From the NCBI RefSeq assembly GCF_009930795.1, contig NZ_CP017146.1, forward strand, positions 1,550,001 through 1,614,000: DNA of 64,000 nucleotides, in the 5' to 3' direction. Below are positions 8,290 through 16,437 of this stretch, piece by piece. The notes beneath the pieces were generated by a model. The model did no database searches. It worked only from the letters and a program-made list of their open reading frames with translations, and was not told where the DNA came from. Numbering within the stretch: position 1 is the first letter of the stretch; each line of letters opens with the position of its first letter. Source of the DNA: Marisediminicola antarctica. GTDB lineage: Bacteria; Actinomycetota; Actinomycetes; Actinomycetales; Microbacteriaceae. A program made the translations under genes and the position numbers.

Positions 8290-9099
8290 ATGTCGCTTCA
8301 TGACTCCAGCCAGCGCCCGTCGAGCATCGCCGAGCTGCGCGAGGTCACCCAGCCGCCCGAGGTGCGGCTGCGCGCCAACGCGGAGCACTGGACGGCGTCG
8401 CTCTACCTGCGCGACATCTCTCCCTACCTGACCTGGATGCTGCTCAAGACGTCGATCTCGGCGAACGGCGTCACGGGCCTGATGATCCTTGTGGGCTGGT
8501 CGACAGCGGCGGCGCTCCTCATCCCGGGAGTCGGTGGCGCAGCGCTCGCGCTCGTGCTCGGCCAGCTGCAGATGCTCGTCGACTGCAGTGATGGGGAGGT
8601 TGCCCGCTGGCGCAACACCCGCTCGCCGGCGGGGGTGTTCCTCGACAAGGTCGGGCACTACACGACCGAGGCCCTGATCCCGATCGCGCTTGGCATCCGC
8701 GCCGCCGGCTACCCCTTCGACGCCGGAGTCGACTACCTCTGGACTACCCTCGGCTTCGCGCTCGCGCTCGTGATCGTGCTCAACAAGGCGCTCAACGACA
8801 TGGTCCACGTCGCACGCGCCAACGCCGGCCTCGCCCGGCTGGCCGACCGCAAGGAGGAGACTGAACCGAGCCACCGGCTCGTGGCCAGGCTTCGTCGGCT
8901 GGCCCGATTCGTGCCCTTCCACCGTCTCTATCACTCGGTCGAACTCACGATCATCGCCTTTGTCGCGGCGATAGCCGGTCTCGTTGTCGGCAGCCCGCTC
9001 GTCGACCAGATTCTCATCGTCGGGCTGCTTACCTTCGCGGTGCTCGCCCTCGTCGGCCACTTCGTGGCCATCATGGCCTCGAAGCGGGTGCGCTCCTGA
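8290..9099 (+). CDS. CDP-alcohol phosphatidyltransferase family protein with variant catalytic motif
   Basis: 269 residues, about six membrane helices. The family motif is readable as Asp98-x2-Asp101-Gly102-x2-Ala105-Arg106-x8-Gly115-x3-Asp119-x3-His123. The last position is normally the fourth Asp, the proposed catalytic base, and is His here. The family transfers a phospho-alcohol from a CDP-activated donor to a hydroxyl acceptor. Between two glycosyltransferases and a glycerophosphotransferase the product is more likely a cell-wall polymer or glycolipid than a housekeeping phospholipid (inference). The ATG at 8290 is chosen because upstream codons belong to the previous gene. Confidence 0.8.
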   Translation: MSLHDSSQRPSSIAELREVTQPPEVRLRANAEHWTASLYLRDISPYLTWMLLKTSISANGVTGLMILVGWSTAAALLIPGVGGAALALVLGQLQMLVDCSDGEVARWRNTRSPAGVFLDKVGHYTTEALIPIALGIRAAGYPFDAGVDYLWTTLGFALALVIVLNKALNDMVHVARANAGLARLADRKEETEPSHRLVARLRRLARFVPFHRLYHSVELTIIAFVAAIAGLVVGSPLVDQILIVGLLTFAVLALVGHFVAIMASKRVRS

Positions 9100-9110
9100 G
9101 CAGGTCAGCG

Positions 9111-9977
9111 GTGGTGCCGCGGGTCGGTGTGGTGGTGCTGACCCAGGGCACCCGTCCCGGCGACCTCGACCGGGGCATCCGGAGCATCCTCGCCCAATAC
9201 GGCGTCGATCTCGACGTCGTTGTCGTCGGGAACGGATGGCAGCCGGTCGATCTTCCGAGCGGCGTGGGAGGCGTGGCGCTCCCCGAGAACCTCGGGATAC
9301 CCGCGGGGCGTAACCGTGGCGTCGAGCACGTCACGGGCGAGTACCTTTTTTTCCTCGACGACGACGCGAGCATCCCGAGCACCACGTTCCTGAGCGACGC
9401 GATCGCGAAGCTCCGGCGGGAGCCCGACATCGGCCTCCTCCAGCCACGCGTCGTCGACCCGTCGGGGGCCACCAATCCCCGCCGCTGGGTTCCGCGCATC
9501 CGCAAGGGAGAGGCGACCGACTCCGGCAACGTCTTCTCGGTGTGGGAGGGTGCCGTGCTCCTCCCCCGTGGGGTCTTCGACGCGACCGGCGGCTGGGCCG
9601 AACCATTCTTCTATGCTCACGAGGGCATCGAGCTGGCCTGGCGCGTGTGGGACCAGGGGCTGCGCGTCTGGTACGCCGGCGATCTTGTCGCCCATCATCC
9701 GGCGATCGAGCCGACCCGGCACTCGTACTACTACCGGCTCAACGCCCGGAACCGTGTCTGGCTCGCCCGTCGCAATCTGCCGGCGGTGTTGATACCGCTC
9801 TACGTGGGGTCGTGGACCGGGGTGCAGCTCATTCGCTGGGCGCGTCGACCAGCGGCGCTGAGAGCCTGGTTCGGCGGCTGGATGGCGGGCTGGCGGGAGC
9901 CGTCGGGGGAGCGGCGCAGTATCGGCTGGGTAACGGTGTGGCGAATGACGCGATCCGGCAGACCGCCGCTGATTTAA
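9111..9977 (+). CDS. Family 2 glycosyltransferase
   Basis: 288 residues, GTG start. The GT-A fold is shown by PRVGVVVLTQGTRP, NLGIPAGRNRGV and the DDD metal motif in FFLDDDASIP. FYAHEGIELAWRVWDQGL is the C-terminal acceptor motif of rhamnosyl/galactosyl-type GT2 enzymes. It lacks clear membrane segments, so it probably works peripherally on a lipid-linked acceptor. It follows the CDP-alcohol phosphotransferase by 11 bp and precedes the glycerophosphotransferase by 32 bp, fitting one operon. Donor and linkage cannot be assigned. Confidence 0.85.
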   Translation: MVPRVGVVVLTQGTRPGDLDRGIRSILAQYGVDLDVVVVGNGWQPVDLPSGVGGVALPENLGIPAGRNRGVEHVTGEYLFFLDDDASIPSTTFLSDAIAKLRREPDIGLLQPRVVDPSGATNPRRWVPRIRKGEATDSGNVFSVWEGAVLLPRGVFDATGGWAEPFFYAHEGIELAWRVWDQGLRVWYAGDLVAHHPAIEPTRHSYYYRLNARNRVWLARRNLPAVLIPLYVGSWTGVQLIRWARRPAALRAWFGGWMAGWREPSGERRSIGWVTVWRMTRSGRPPLI

Positions 9978-10009
9978 TTGTGGTTTGGTCGAAACTCTGG
10001 AGTAGTCGC

Positions 10010-11308
10010 ATGGCGTTGTTGAAGGACCTGAGAACGGCGAAGCGGCTAGCGCGGTCGCTCCTGGAGTCGCGGAAGACCCGAACGGAGATCGCTAAGAGGC
10101 GGCGGGAGTTCGTGGATCCGGCGCCCGGGAGCATCCGCATCGCCGTGTATTTCGCCGACTCCTCGGTGAACATGTACCAGATCCGCCAGTGGTACGCCCC
10201 ACTCGCCGAGCTCGCGAAGACCTGGCCCGTGGCGATCGTCTCGCGTTCGCCCGGTACCGCGCTCAAGCTCCTGGAGGAGGCGCCAGTGCCGACGATGTAC
10301 CTCCGCCAGGTCGTCGATCTCGAGGCGTTCATCGCCGAACAGCAACCGCACATCGTGTTCTACGTCAACCAGAACGCCAGGAACTTCCAGATGATGCGGT
10401 ACGGGCGCATGTGGCATGTCTTCATCAACCATGGCGAGAGCGACAAAATGTACATGACGACCAACCAGTTCAAGGCATACGACTACGCCTTCGTCGCCGG
10501 CCAAGCCGCCCTCGACCGCCTCCGGCGCAAGCTCTGGGACTTCGATGGCCCGCGCAGGGCGATCCGGATCGGGCGCCCCCAGGCCGACCACTTCGCCGGC
10601 GCCCTGCCCTACACACCCGACGAGCGCATCGTCGTGCTCTACGCGCCGACCTGGGAAGGCGACCGGCTGGCCGCAGCCTACGGGTCCATCGCGAGCCACG
10701 GCGTCGCCACCGTCACCGCGCTGCTGGCGACTGGACGACACCGCGTGATCTACCGCCCGCACCCGCGCAGCGGAGTCGTCGACCCTGACTACAAGGCAGC
10801 GAATAAGGCGATCATCGCTGCGATCGCCGCCGAGAATCGCCGCGACCCGGCGGCGCACCATGTGTTCGATGATGGCCCCAGCCTCGGCTGGCAGCTCGTC
10901 GCGGCAGATATTGCAATCTGCGACATCTCGGCGATGGTCTACGACAGGCTCGCAACGGGTAAGCCTCTGCTCGTCACGCGACCGGTCGCGCCGGAGGCCG
11001 AGGTTGATGTGGACGGATATCTCGGTGACGCCGATTGGCTCACCGCAGACGGCGCCGGTGATGTTGTCGAGCTCATCGCGGCGGCGCTCGGCAGCGAGGA
11101 GTCCCGCCAGAGGCTCGAGCACTGGGTGACCCACCACTTCGGCGACACTTCGCCCGGTCGCGCGACCGCACGATTCCATGGGGCGGTCGGCCGTCTCATG
11201 GACGAGTGGGAGCGGCACGCCGCCATTCACGCGGCCGATGCGGACGCGCCGGACGTCGGAGCAGACGACGGCGTCGAAGATGAGGAGCCGGGCCTTCCAG
11301 CGGGATGA
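10010..11308 (+). CDS. CDP-glycerol glycerophosphotransferase family protein (TagB/TagF-like)
   Basis: 432 residues. The C-terminal two thirds carry the hallmarks of teichoic-acid polymerases and primases: YAPTWEGDR, IYRPHPRSG, and a late ISAMVYDRLATGKPLL motif. Family members transfer glycerol-phosphate or ribitol-phosphate from the CDP form to a membrane-bound acceptor at the cytoplasmic face. The N-terminal basic helix (KDLRTAKRLARSLLESRKT) fits monotopic membrane binding. The ATG at 10010 follows the upstream glycosyltransferase closely. The acidic Ala/Asp C-terminal tail is not part of the catalytic domain. This is the best evidence that the locus makes a phosphodiester polymer. Confidence 0.85.
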   Translation: MALLKDLRTAKRLARSLLESRKTRTEIAKRRREFVDPAPGSIRIAVYFADSSVNMYQIRQWYAPLAELAKTWPVAIVSRSPGTALKLLEEAPVPTMYLRQVVDLEAFIAEQQPHIVFYVNQNARNFQMMRYGRMWHVFINHGESDKMYMTTNQFKAYDYAFVAGQAALDRLRRKLWDFDGPRRAIRIGRPQADHFAGALPYTPDERIVVLYAPTWEGDRLAAAYGSIASHGVATVTALLATGRHRVIYRPHPRSGVVDPDYKAANKAIIAAIAAENRRDPAAHHVFDDGPSLGWQLVAADIAICDISAMVYDRLATGKPLLVTRPVAPEAEVDVDGYLGDADWLTADGAGDVVELIAAALGSEESRQRLEHWVTHHFGDTSPGRATARFHGAVGRLMDEWERHAAIHAADADAPDVGADDGVEDEEPGLPAG

Positions 11309-11362
11309 CGCCCAAGCTCATAGAGTGAATCCGTCACACTTCTCGGGGGGATCGACGCGGTC

Positions 11363-13114
11363 ATGACAGCCACAGCTCGCAGGGGCAGGGCACGGCAGAG
11401 TGTTGGCCTACCCGCGCCCGTGCTCAAACAGTTGCCGATGGCAATCGCCTTCTCCGTGGCGCTCATACTCGCGCTGGCCAACCCGGCCATGTTCGTGTCG
11501 GATCTCGCCCTGATCGGCACGAGCTCCCTCGTGATGGCGGGTGCCATCGCCGTCTCGATCGCATTCGGGATGCTGGGTCGGGAGACCAAGTGGACCCTCA
11601 TTGTTCCCGGGCTGTCCCTCGTGTCGATAGGCCTCTTCCGCGCTGGCACGCCGGCAGGCGTCGATGCCCTCTTCGCGAGCCTGATCATCCTGCCAGTCGT
11701 CTGGATCGCCGCTGAGGACGGCCGGCGATGGATCTTTGTCGCCGCGCTCAGCTCGGCGGCGTCGCTGATGTTGCCGTATGCCGTCGCGTGGGCGCAGCCC
11801 GAGGCCGCTGTCGGGCTAGTCCGTGGAATTCTTGGTCCGGTCTCGCTCGGTCTCGGCGCAACAGTCATCAACGAGCTCTCCCGCCAAGGGCGGCTCCAGC
11901 TGGCATCGATTCGGGCGCTCGCGTCCGAACGGGCGCTCCTGCTGGCCGCAGCCGCGGAAAGCACCGAGCGGCTGCGCGAGAACGAGGCGCACCTGCTCGC
12001 CGCAGACCGACTCACCCGCAGCGTGCTCGATGCCGTCACCGAGCAGTCGGTCATCGGCACCGACCTCACCGGACGCATCGACGTCTGGAATCCCGGGGCC
12101 GCAGTCATGCTCGGCCTCGCCCCGGACGAGACCCAGGGGCGCCGATTCATGTTCGATTTCCACCTTGCGGACGAGCTCGAGCAGAGGTCGAAGGAGCTCA
12201 ACTACCCGCCGGGGGAGACGGTCCTGAACCCCGGGTTCTCGGCGCTGGTCGAGACGGCGCGGCTCGGCCACGCGGAGGTGCGCGAGTGGACCTATGTGCG
12301 CCACGACGGATCGCACCTGCCGGTGGAGGTGGCGGTGACACCGCGCGCCGATGCGGACGGAACGACCATCGGCTACATCTTCGTCGGTACCGACCTCACG
12401 AGGGCGCTGGAGGTGGCGCGGCTCAAGGATGAGTTCATCGGCCTCGTCTCACACGAACTGCGCACGCCCCTCACGTCGATCCTCGGCTACCTCGAGCTGC
12501 TCCAGGAGGACGACGTCTCGCCGCTCGACGAGGACCAGCTGCAGTACCTCGGCATCGCCGAGCGGAATGCCCACCGACTGCTCAGGCTGGTCGGCGACCT
12601 GCTCTTCACGGCCCAGGTGGGATCGGGCAAGTTTCCGCTGTCCCTGTCGGATGTGCCAATGAACGACGTCGTCTCCGGCAGCATCCAGTCCGCACGGCCC
12701 GTCGCGGCCGCCGCCGGGGTCGAGCTCGTTGTCGATCTGCCCGATATCGCGCCGTTCGTGCGCGGCGACACCATCCGCCTCGGTCAGGCGTGCGACAACC
12801 TCGTTTCGAACGCGATCAAGTTCACTCCACGTGGAGGGTCGGTCACGGTCGGAGTGTCCGTGTCGGGGCCGGATGCTGTCGTCACGGTGCGCGACACCGG
12901 CATGGGCATCCCCGCCGACGAACTCGATCAGCTCTACTCCCGGTTCTTCCGGGCGTCGACGGCGACGCGCAATGCCGTCGCCGGCGTCGGGCTCGGGCTC
13001 ACCATCACGAAGGCGATCGTCGTCGCCCACGGGGGCAAACTCGACGCAGAGAGCGAGGAGGGCGTCGGCACGAAGTTCAGCATGTCGCTGCCCGCCGTGA
13101 CGAAGCCCGCTTAG
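11363..13114 (+). CDS. PAS-domain sensor histidine kinase (orphan)
   Basis: 583 residues. About five or six hydrophobic segments (residues 25-185), a short coiled linker, a PAS domain (about 215-345, TDLTGRIDVWNPGAAVMLG) and then HisKA with phospho-acceptor His364 in SHELRTPLTSILGYLE. The HATPase domain has NLVSNAIKFTPRGG, DTGMGIP and GVGLGLTI boxes. All catalytic boxes are intact. No response regulator lies next to it, which is unusual. Its place within the glycopolymer locus suggests, but does not show, an envelope-related input. Its stop overlaps the convergent neighbour's stop (TTAG). Confidence 0.9.
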   Translation: MTATARRGRARQSVGLPAPVLKQLPMAIAFSVALILALANPAMFVSDLALIGTSSLVMAGAIAVSIAFGMLGRETKWTLIVPGLSLVSIGLFRAGTPAGVDALFASLIILPVVWIAAEDGRRWIFVAALSSAASLMLPYAVAWAQPEAAVGLVRGILGPVSLGLGATVINELSRQGRLQLASIRALASERALLLAAAAESTERLRENEAHLLAADRLTRSVLDAVTEQSVIGTDLTGRIDVWNPGAAVMLGLAPDETQGRRFMFDFHLADELEQRSKELNYPPGETVLNPGFSALVETARLGHAEVREWTYVRHDGSHLPVEVAVTPRADADGTTIGYIFVGTDLTRALEVARLKDEFIGLVSHELRTPLTSILGYLELLQEDDVSPLDEDQLQYLGIAERNAHRLLRLVGDLLFTAQVGSGKFPLSLSDVPMNDVVSGSIQSARPVAAAAGVELVVDLPDIAPFVRGDTIRLGQACDNLVSNAIKFTPRGGSVTVGVSVSGPDAVVTVRDTGMGIPADELDQLYSRFFRASTATRNAVAGVGLGLTITKAIVVAHGGKLDAESEEGVGTKFSMSLPAVTKPA

Positions 13115-13911
13115 TCTGCCGTGGGCGAGTCCGGTCCAATGCGGGCGCGGAGCTGCATCCGGCGGCGGAGCGCGAGAAGCGGCAGTTTGGGCGAGTCCGC
13201 CTCGGCGCGCGGTTCGAGCTCGATCGGGAAGCTCGCCGGGGGTGGTCCGAAGGCCTGCCGCGAGCTCGTGATGACCCGCTTGCCCAGAATGTGGTTGCCG
13301 GTTCCGCCGATCACGGCGCCGATCCCGAAGGGGATCGCCCGGCCCAGCACTGTGGTGCCCTGGGTCGCCGCAAACCGGCGGATGAAGACGTGCTTCAGCC
13401 GGTCGGCGATCTTGCCGATCGATGACTGCGGCACGGTCCGCGTGACGAGGTCCCCCCAGAAGCGGGTGCGGTTCGGCCCCGACCCTGAGGCCTGGTCTGC
13501 GAGTTGGCGCACGAGGTCTGATCCGGCCGTTCCGAGCATCATCGCCATCACGAGGGTGCGAGCCCGCTCGGGATCCTCCACCGCGATGCCGTGCACCTCG
13601 GTGACAGACTGCGCAAATAGGGCGCTCGTCTCGAGGAACCCGGCGGTCTCCACGCTGGACAGCGCGAGGGAAATGCCGAGGCCGACCCCGGGTATCACGG
13701 CGCTGGCCCCGACGGCGGCGCCGCCGCCGGTGACGGCTGTGAGGTAGCGCCGTTCGAGAATGCGGATGACCTTGTCGGGAGAAGCGTCGGGATGGTTTTT
13801 GCGGATGCTTCGGACGTGGGCGAGAACGAGTGGACGCTGCACCGACAGCAGACGCTCGATCCCCTTCTCGACCTGGGCGGGAGGTCGGTGTTCATCTTGT
13901 GTTGCGGTCAT
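13111..13911 (-). CDS. Uncharacterised protein with Gly/Ala-rich hydrophobic segments
   Basis: 266 residues. The ATG at 13911 overlaps the stop of the export ATPase gene (ATGA), so it is translated with the exporter. A Gly-rich hydrophobic stretch (about residues 56-85, containing GASAVIPGVGLGISLALSS) and a second one (about 195-215, AIPFGIGAVIGGTGN) suggest membrane association; the rest is basic and helical. It faintly recalls EcsC-like proteins but I do not recognise it with confidence. Coupling to a TagGH-type exporter makes an envelope role plausible. Confidence 0.7.
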   Translation of the reverse strand: MTATQDEHRPPAQVEKGIERLLSVQRPLVLAHVRSIRKNHPDASPDKVIRILERRYLTAVTGGGAAVGASAVIPGVGLGISLALSSVETAGFLETSALFAQSVTEVHGIAVEDPERARTLVMAMMLGTAGSDLVRQLADQASGSGPNRTRFWGDLVTRTVPQSSIGKIADRLKHVFIRRFAATQGTTVLGRAIPFGIGAVIGGTGNHILGKRVITSSRQAFGPPPASFPIELEPRAEADSPKLPLLALRRRMQLRARIGPDSPTAD

Positions 13912-14681
13912 CGTTTCACCCCGTAATCGGCGTTGTAGCGGGCAAGGACATCCTGGATCGGCGCGTCGAGGACGAGCGCGCCCTTGTCGAGGTAGAGACC
14001 CCTCGTGCAGAAACGCTTGAGGTCCCTCTCGTTGTGGGAGACAAAGAAAAGGGTACGTCCGCCCGCGAGTAACTCCTCGATGCGGCGGTAGCACTTCTCC
14101 CGGAAGGCCTTGTCGCCGACCGCGAGAACCTCGTCGACGAGGATGACGGGCTCCTCGAGCCTGCTGATCACGGCGAAGGCGATACGCACCCGCATCCCGC
14201 TCGAGAGGTGCTTGTAGGGCGTATCGAGAAAGTCGCCGATCTCGGCGAACTCGATTATCTCGTCGAACCGCTCCTCGATCTCCACCTTCTTCATTCCGTG
14301 CAGGCCCGCGGTGAGGAAGACGTTGTCCCGAACCGAGAGGTCGTCGACGAACCCTCCGGTGATCTCGATAAGCGGTGCGACACCGGCGCCGACTCGCACG
14401 ACACCCTCGTCGGGGAGGATGACCTCGGCGACGAGCTTGAGGAGGGTGGACTTTCCCTGCCCGTTGCGGCCGACGACGCCGATCGCCTCGCCGGGCAGCA
14501 CGCTGAAGCTGACCCGGCGAAGCGGCCAGAACTCGTCGGGCCGCCCGCGGCGGTTGCGACCGGCGAACAGGTCCTTGAAGCTGCGGCGGGAACGGCGGTT
14601 GCGCCTGAAACGGATGCCGGCATCGGTAACCTCGATGACCGGGTGGCCGATGCGAGCCTCGAGGCTTTCGGTGACCGTCAT
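13908..14681 (-). CDS. Teichoic-acid/polysaccharide exporter ATP-binding subunit (TagH/Wzt-like)
   Basis: 257 residues with Walker A (GRNGQGKST), Q-loop region, a signature of the polysaccharide-export type (HLSSGMRVR in place of LSGGQ) and Walker B followed by the D-loop (VILVDEVLAVGD). An N-terminal extension with the basic run RFRRNRRSRRSFKDLFAG is typical of TagH/Wzt. It has no C-terminal glycan-binding domain, so export does not depend on a Wzt-type cap. It shares one base with the permease stop upstream (TGATG) and overlaps the downstream gene by 4 bp, giving a tight operon. Confidence 0.93.
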   Translation of the reverse strand: MTVTESLEARIGHPVIEVTDAGIRFRRNRRSRRSFKDLFAGRNRRGRPDEFWPLRRVSFSVLPGEAIGVVGRNGQGKSTLLKLVAEVILPDEGVVRVGAGVAPLIEITGGFVDDLSVRDNVFLTAGLHGMKKVEIEERFDEIIEFAEIGDFLDTPYKHLSSGMRVRIAFAVISRLEEPVILVDEVLAVGDKAFREKCYRRIEELLAGGRTLFFVSHNERDLKRFCTRGLYLDKGALVLDAPIQDVLARYNADYGVKR

Positions 14682-15478
14682 CAGATCTCCTTCAGCACGG
14701 CACGCTCGACCCTGGCGAAGACGACCAGGCCGATCGCGAGGAGGGCCAACGACACCACAGTGCCGATGCCGACGGCGTACCAGTCGAGCTGGTCGGGGAA
14801 GAACGCGGCCCGGTAGAGCGAGAAGATGCCGGCGAGCGGGTTGAAGGCCGCCCAGAAGTGCAGGCCCTCGGGAAGGTCGGACAGACCGTAGATGATGGGG
14901 GAAGCGTAGAACAGGAAACGCAGCATGAGTTTCACCGCACGCTCGAGATCGCGGAAGAACACCACAAGCGGCGCGACGATGAGCCCGATGCCGACGACCA
15001 ACACCGCCTGCAGTGCGATCGCGAGAAAAACCCAGAAGGCCTCCCAGTGCACCTGCGCTCCGGTCGCGATGGCGAACACGGCGATCACGGGCAGGCTCGC
15101 GACGAACTCGATCCCCTTGGAAAGCACGAGCCTGTTCACCCAGATGGTGCGGGGGATCTTGGTCGAGCGGATGAGTTTGGCCTCACGCAGGAACGCGCGC
15201 GTGGAGTCGGCCACTGCGCCGTTGAACCACATCCACGGAAGTAGTGCGGTGAGCAGGAAGACGATATACGGCTGCTCGCCCACGGCGCGGTCGAAGACCT
15301 GGGTGAACACGAACCAATAGATCGCCGCCATCACCAGCGGGTCGAGTATCGACCAGAAGTAGCCCAGCAGCGACGTCGAGTACCGCACCCTCAGATCGCG
15401 CTTGGTGAGCAGCCACAGCGACTGCCGATAGCGCTCGAAGGGCGATCGGTGTGGTCGCGTGGCGAGAGCGGCAGTCAC
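14681..15478 (-). CDS. Teichoic-acid/polysaccharide exporter permease (TagG/Wzm-like)
   Basis: 265 residues, GTG start. It has the ABC-2 layout: a cytoplasmic amphipathic start (FERYRQSLWLLTKRDLRVRY), six membrane helices, and the motif STSLLGYFWSILDPL that is highly typical of TagG/Wzm/RfbA permeases. With the ATPase it would flip a finished lipid-linked polymer to the outer face. It lies 43 bp downstream of the nucleotidyltransferase and is probably transcribed with it. Confidence 0.93.
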   Translation of the reverse strand: MTAALATRPHRSPFERYRQSLWLLTKRDLRVRYSTSLLGYFWSILDPLVMAAIYWFVFTQVFDRAVGEQPYIVFLLTALLPWMWFNGAVADSTRAFLREAKLIRSTKIPRTIWVNRLVLSKGIEFVASLPVIAVFAIATGAQVHWEAFWVFLAIALQAVLVVGIGLIVAPLVVFFRDLERAVKLMLRFLFYASPIIYGLSDLPEGLHFWAAFNPLAGIFSLYRAAFFPDQLDWYAVGIGTVVSLALLAIGLVVFARVERAVLKEI

Positions 15479-15521
15479 GTTCGCGGAATCCTCTACTCGG
15501 GAGACATCCCGGACTCCGGCG

Positions 15522-16214
15522 TCAGACGAAGAGGTTGGCCCTTTCGAGGTCCTCAGCGAAGTCGACCTCTACGGCGTAGAAGTCGGAGATGTCTATCGGC
15601 TCAAATCGTAGCTTGTCCTGCTCAATGGCCAACTCGATGCCACGTTCGAAGTAGTCCTGATCGCCGACCTTGCCGAGCTGGCGGATGAGGGCGGCTTTGT
15701 CGCCGCGGGAGACGTAGTTGATGCCGACGGCCTCGCCGAGCCCGCCCTTGACCGTCTTGGACAGCTCGCGGATGTAGCCTTCGGCGTCGGTCGTGTACTT
15801 GACTTCCTCGTCAGAGACCTTTTCGCGGTTGACCGAGACGAAGGACTGGTCGCGGGCGACCATCTTGCCGGCACGCACCAGTGCGGCGGGATCGAAAACG
15901 ACGTCACCGTTCATCCACAGCACCCCGCCGGGACCCGAAGCCTTCAGTGCGCGAAGCAGGCTCTTCGAGGTGTTGGTCTGGTCGTACTGCTCGTTGTAGA
16001 CGAACGACGCCTGCGGGAATGCCTCGATGATGTGCTCGAGCTTGTAGCCGACAACGATGGTCACCTGGGCGCTCTTGCCGAAGGCGTGCTCGATGTTGTC
16101 GAACTGCTGCTGCATGATCGATCGGCCGTCGTTGAGCTGGGTCAGCGGCTTCGGGAGGGATCGGCCGAGTCGGCTTCCCATTCCAGCGGCCAGAATAACT
16201 ACCTGCGTGCTCAC
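15522..16214 (-). CDS. MobA/LicC-like nucleotidyltransferase
   Basis: 230 residues, GTG start behind a good ribosome binding site (GAGGAGA). The N-terminal nucleotide-binding motif VVILAAGMGSRLGRSLPKPL, the VVGYKLEHI motif and the metal-binding WMNGDVVFD show a sugar- or alcohol-phosphate nucleotidyltransferase. The pattern VYNEQYDQTNTSKSL is close to what is seen in LicC-type phosphocholine/polyol-phosphate cytidylyltransferases. In this locus it could make the CDP-activated donor for the CDP-alcohol phosphotransferase or the TagB/F-like enzyme (inference). The product is not determinable from sequence. Confidence 0.85.
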   Translation of the reverse strand: MSTQVVILAAGMGSRLGRSLPKPLTQLNDGRSIMQQQFDNIEHAFGKSAQVTIVVGYKLEHIIEAFPQASFVYNEQYDQTNTSKSLLRALKASGPGGVLWMNGDVVFDPAALVRAGKMVARDQSFVSVNREKVSDEEVKYTTDAEGYIRELSKTVKGGLGEAVGINYVSRGDKAALIRQLGKVGDQDYFERGIELAIEQDKLRFEPIDISDFYAVEVDFAEDLERANLFV

Positions 16215-16425
16215 GATTTGTCTCCTCAGATTGGCTTTGGACGAGTCCGGAGAGCCCAGCGCGGTGCGCTCTTTACCTGCTATTCATCTCGTGACTCGGA
16301 TTTAGACACCTCGTTGTGATCGGCTCAGTCTACCTGTAGGAGTCCTTTTTGGGCAGTAGGCGTTTCGGGCACCTCGGATTCGACGCGCAACTCGGGTCAC
16401 GCGGGTCCCGTCGGCGACGCATTGA

Positions 16426-16431
16426 TACGGT
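16426..16431 (+). promoter_or_regulatory. -10 hexamer TACGGT, leaderless promoter of the ABC ATPase
   Basis: TACGGT ends 6 nt before the ATG at 16438, which supports that start although it gives an unusual disordered N-terminus. The remaining bases between 16215 and 16425 hold nothing else I recognise. Confidence 0.45.
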
Positions 16432-16437
16432 TGCACA

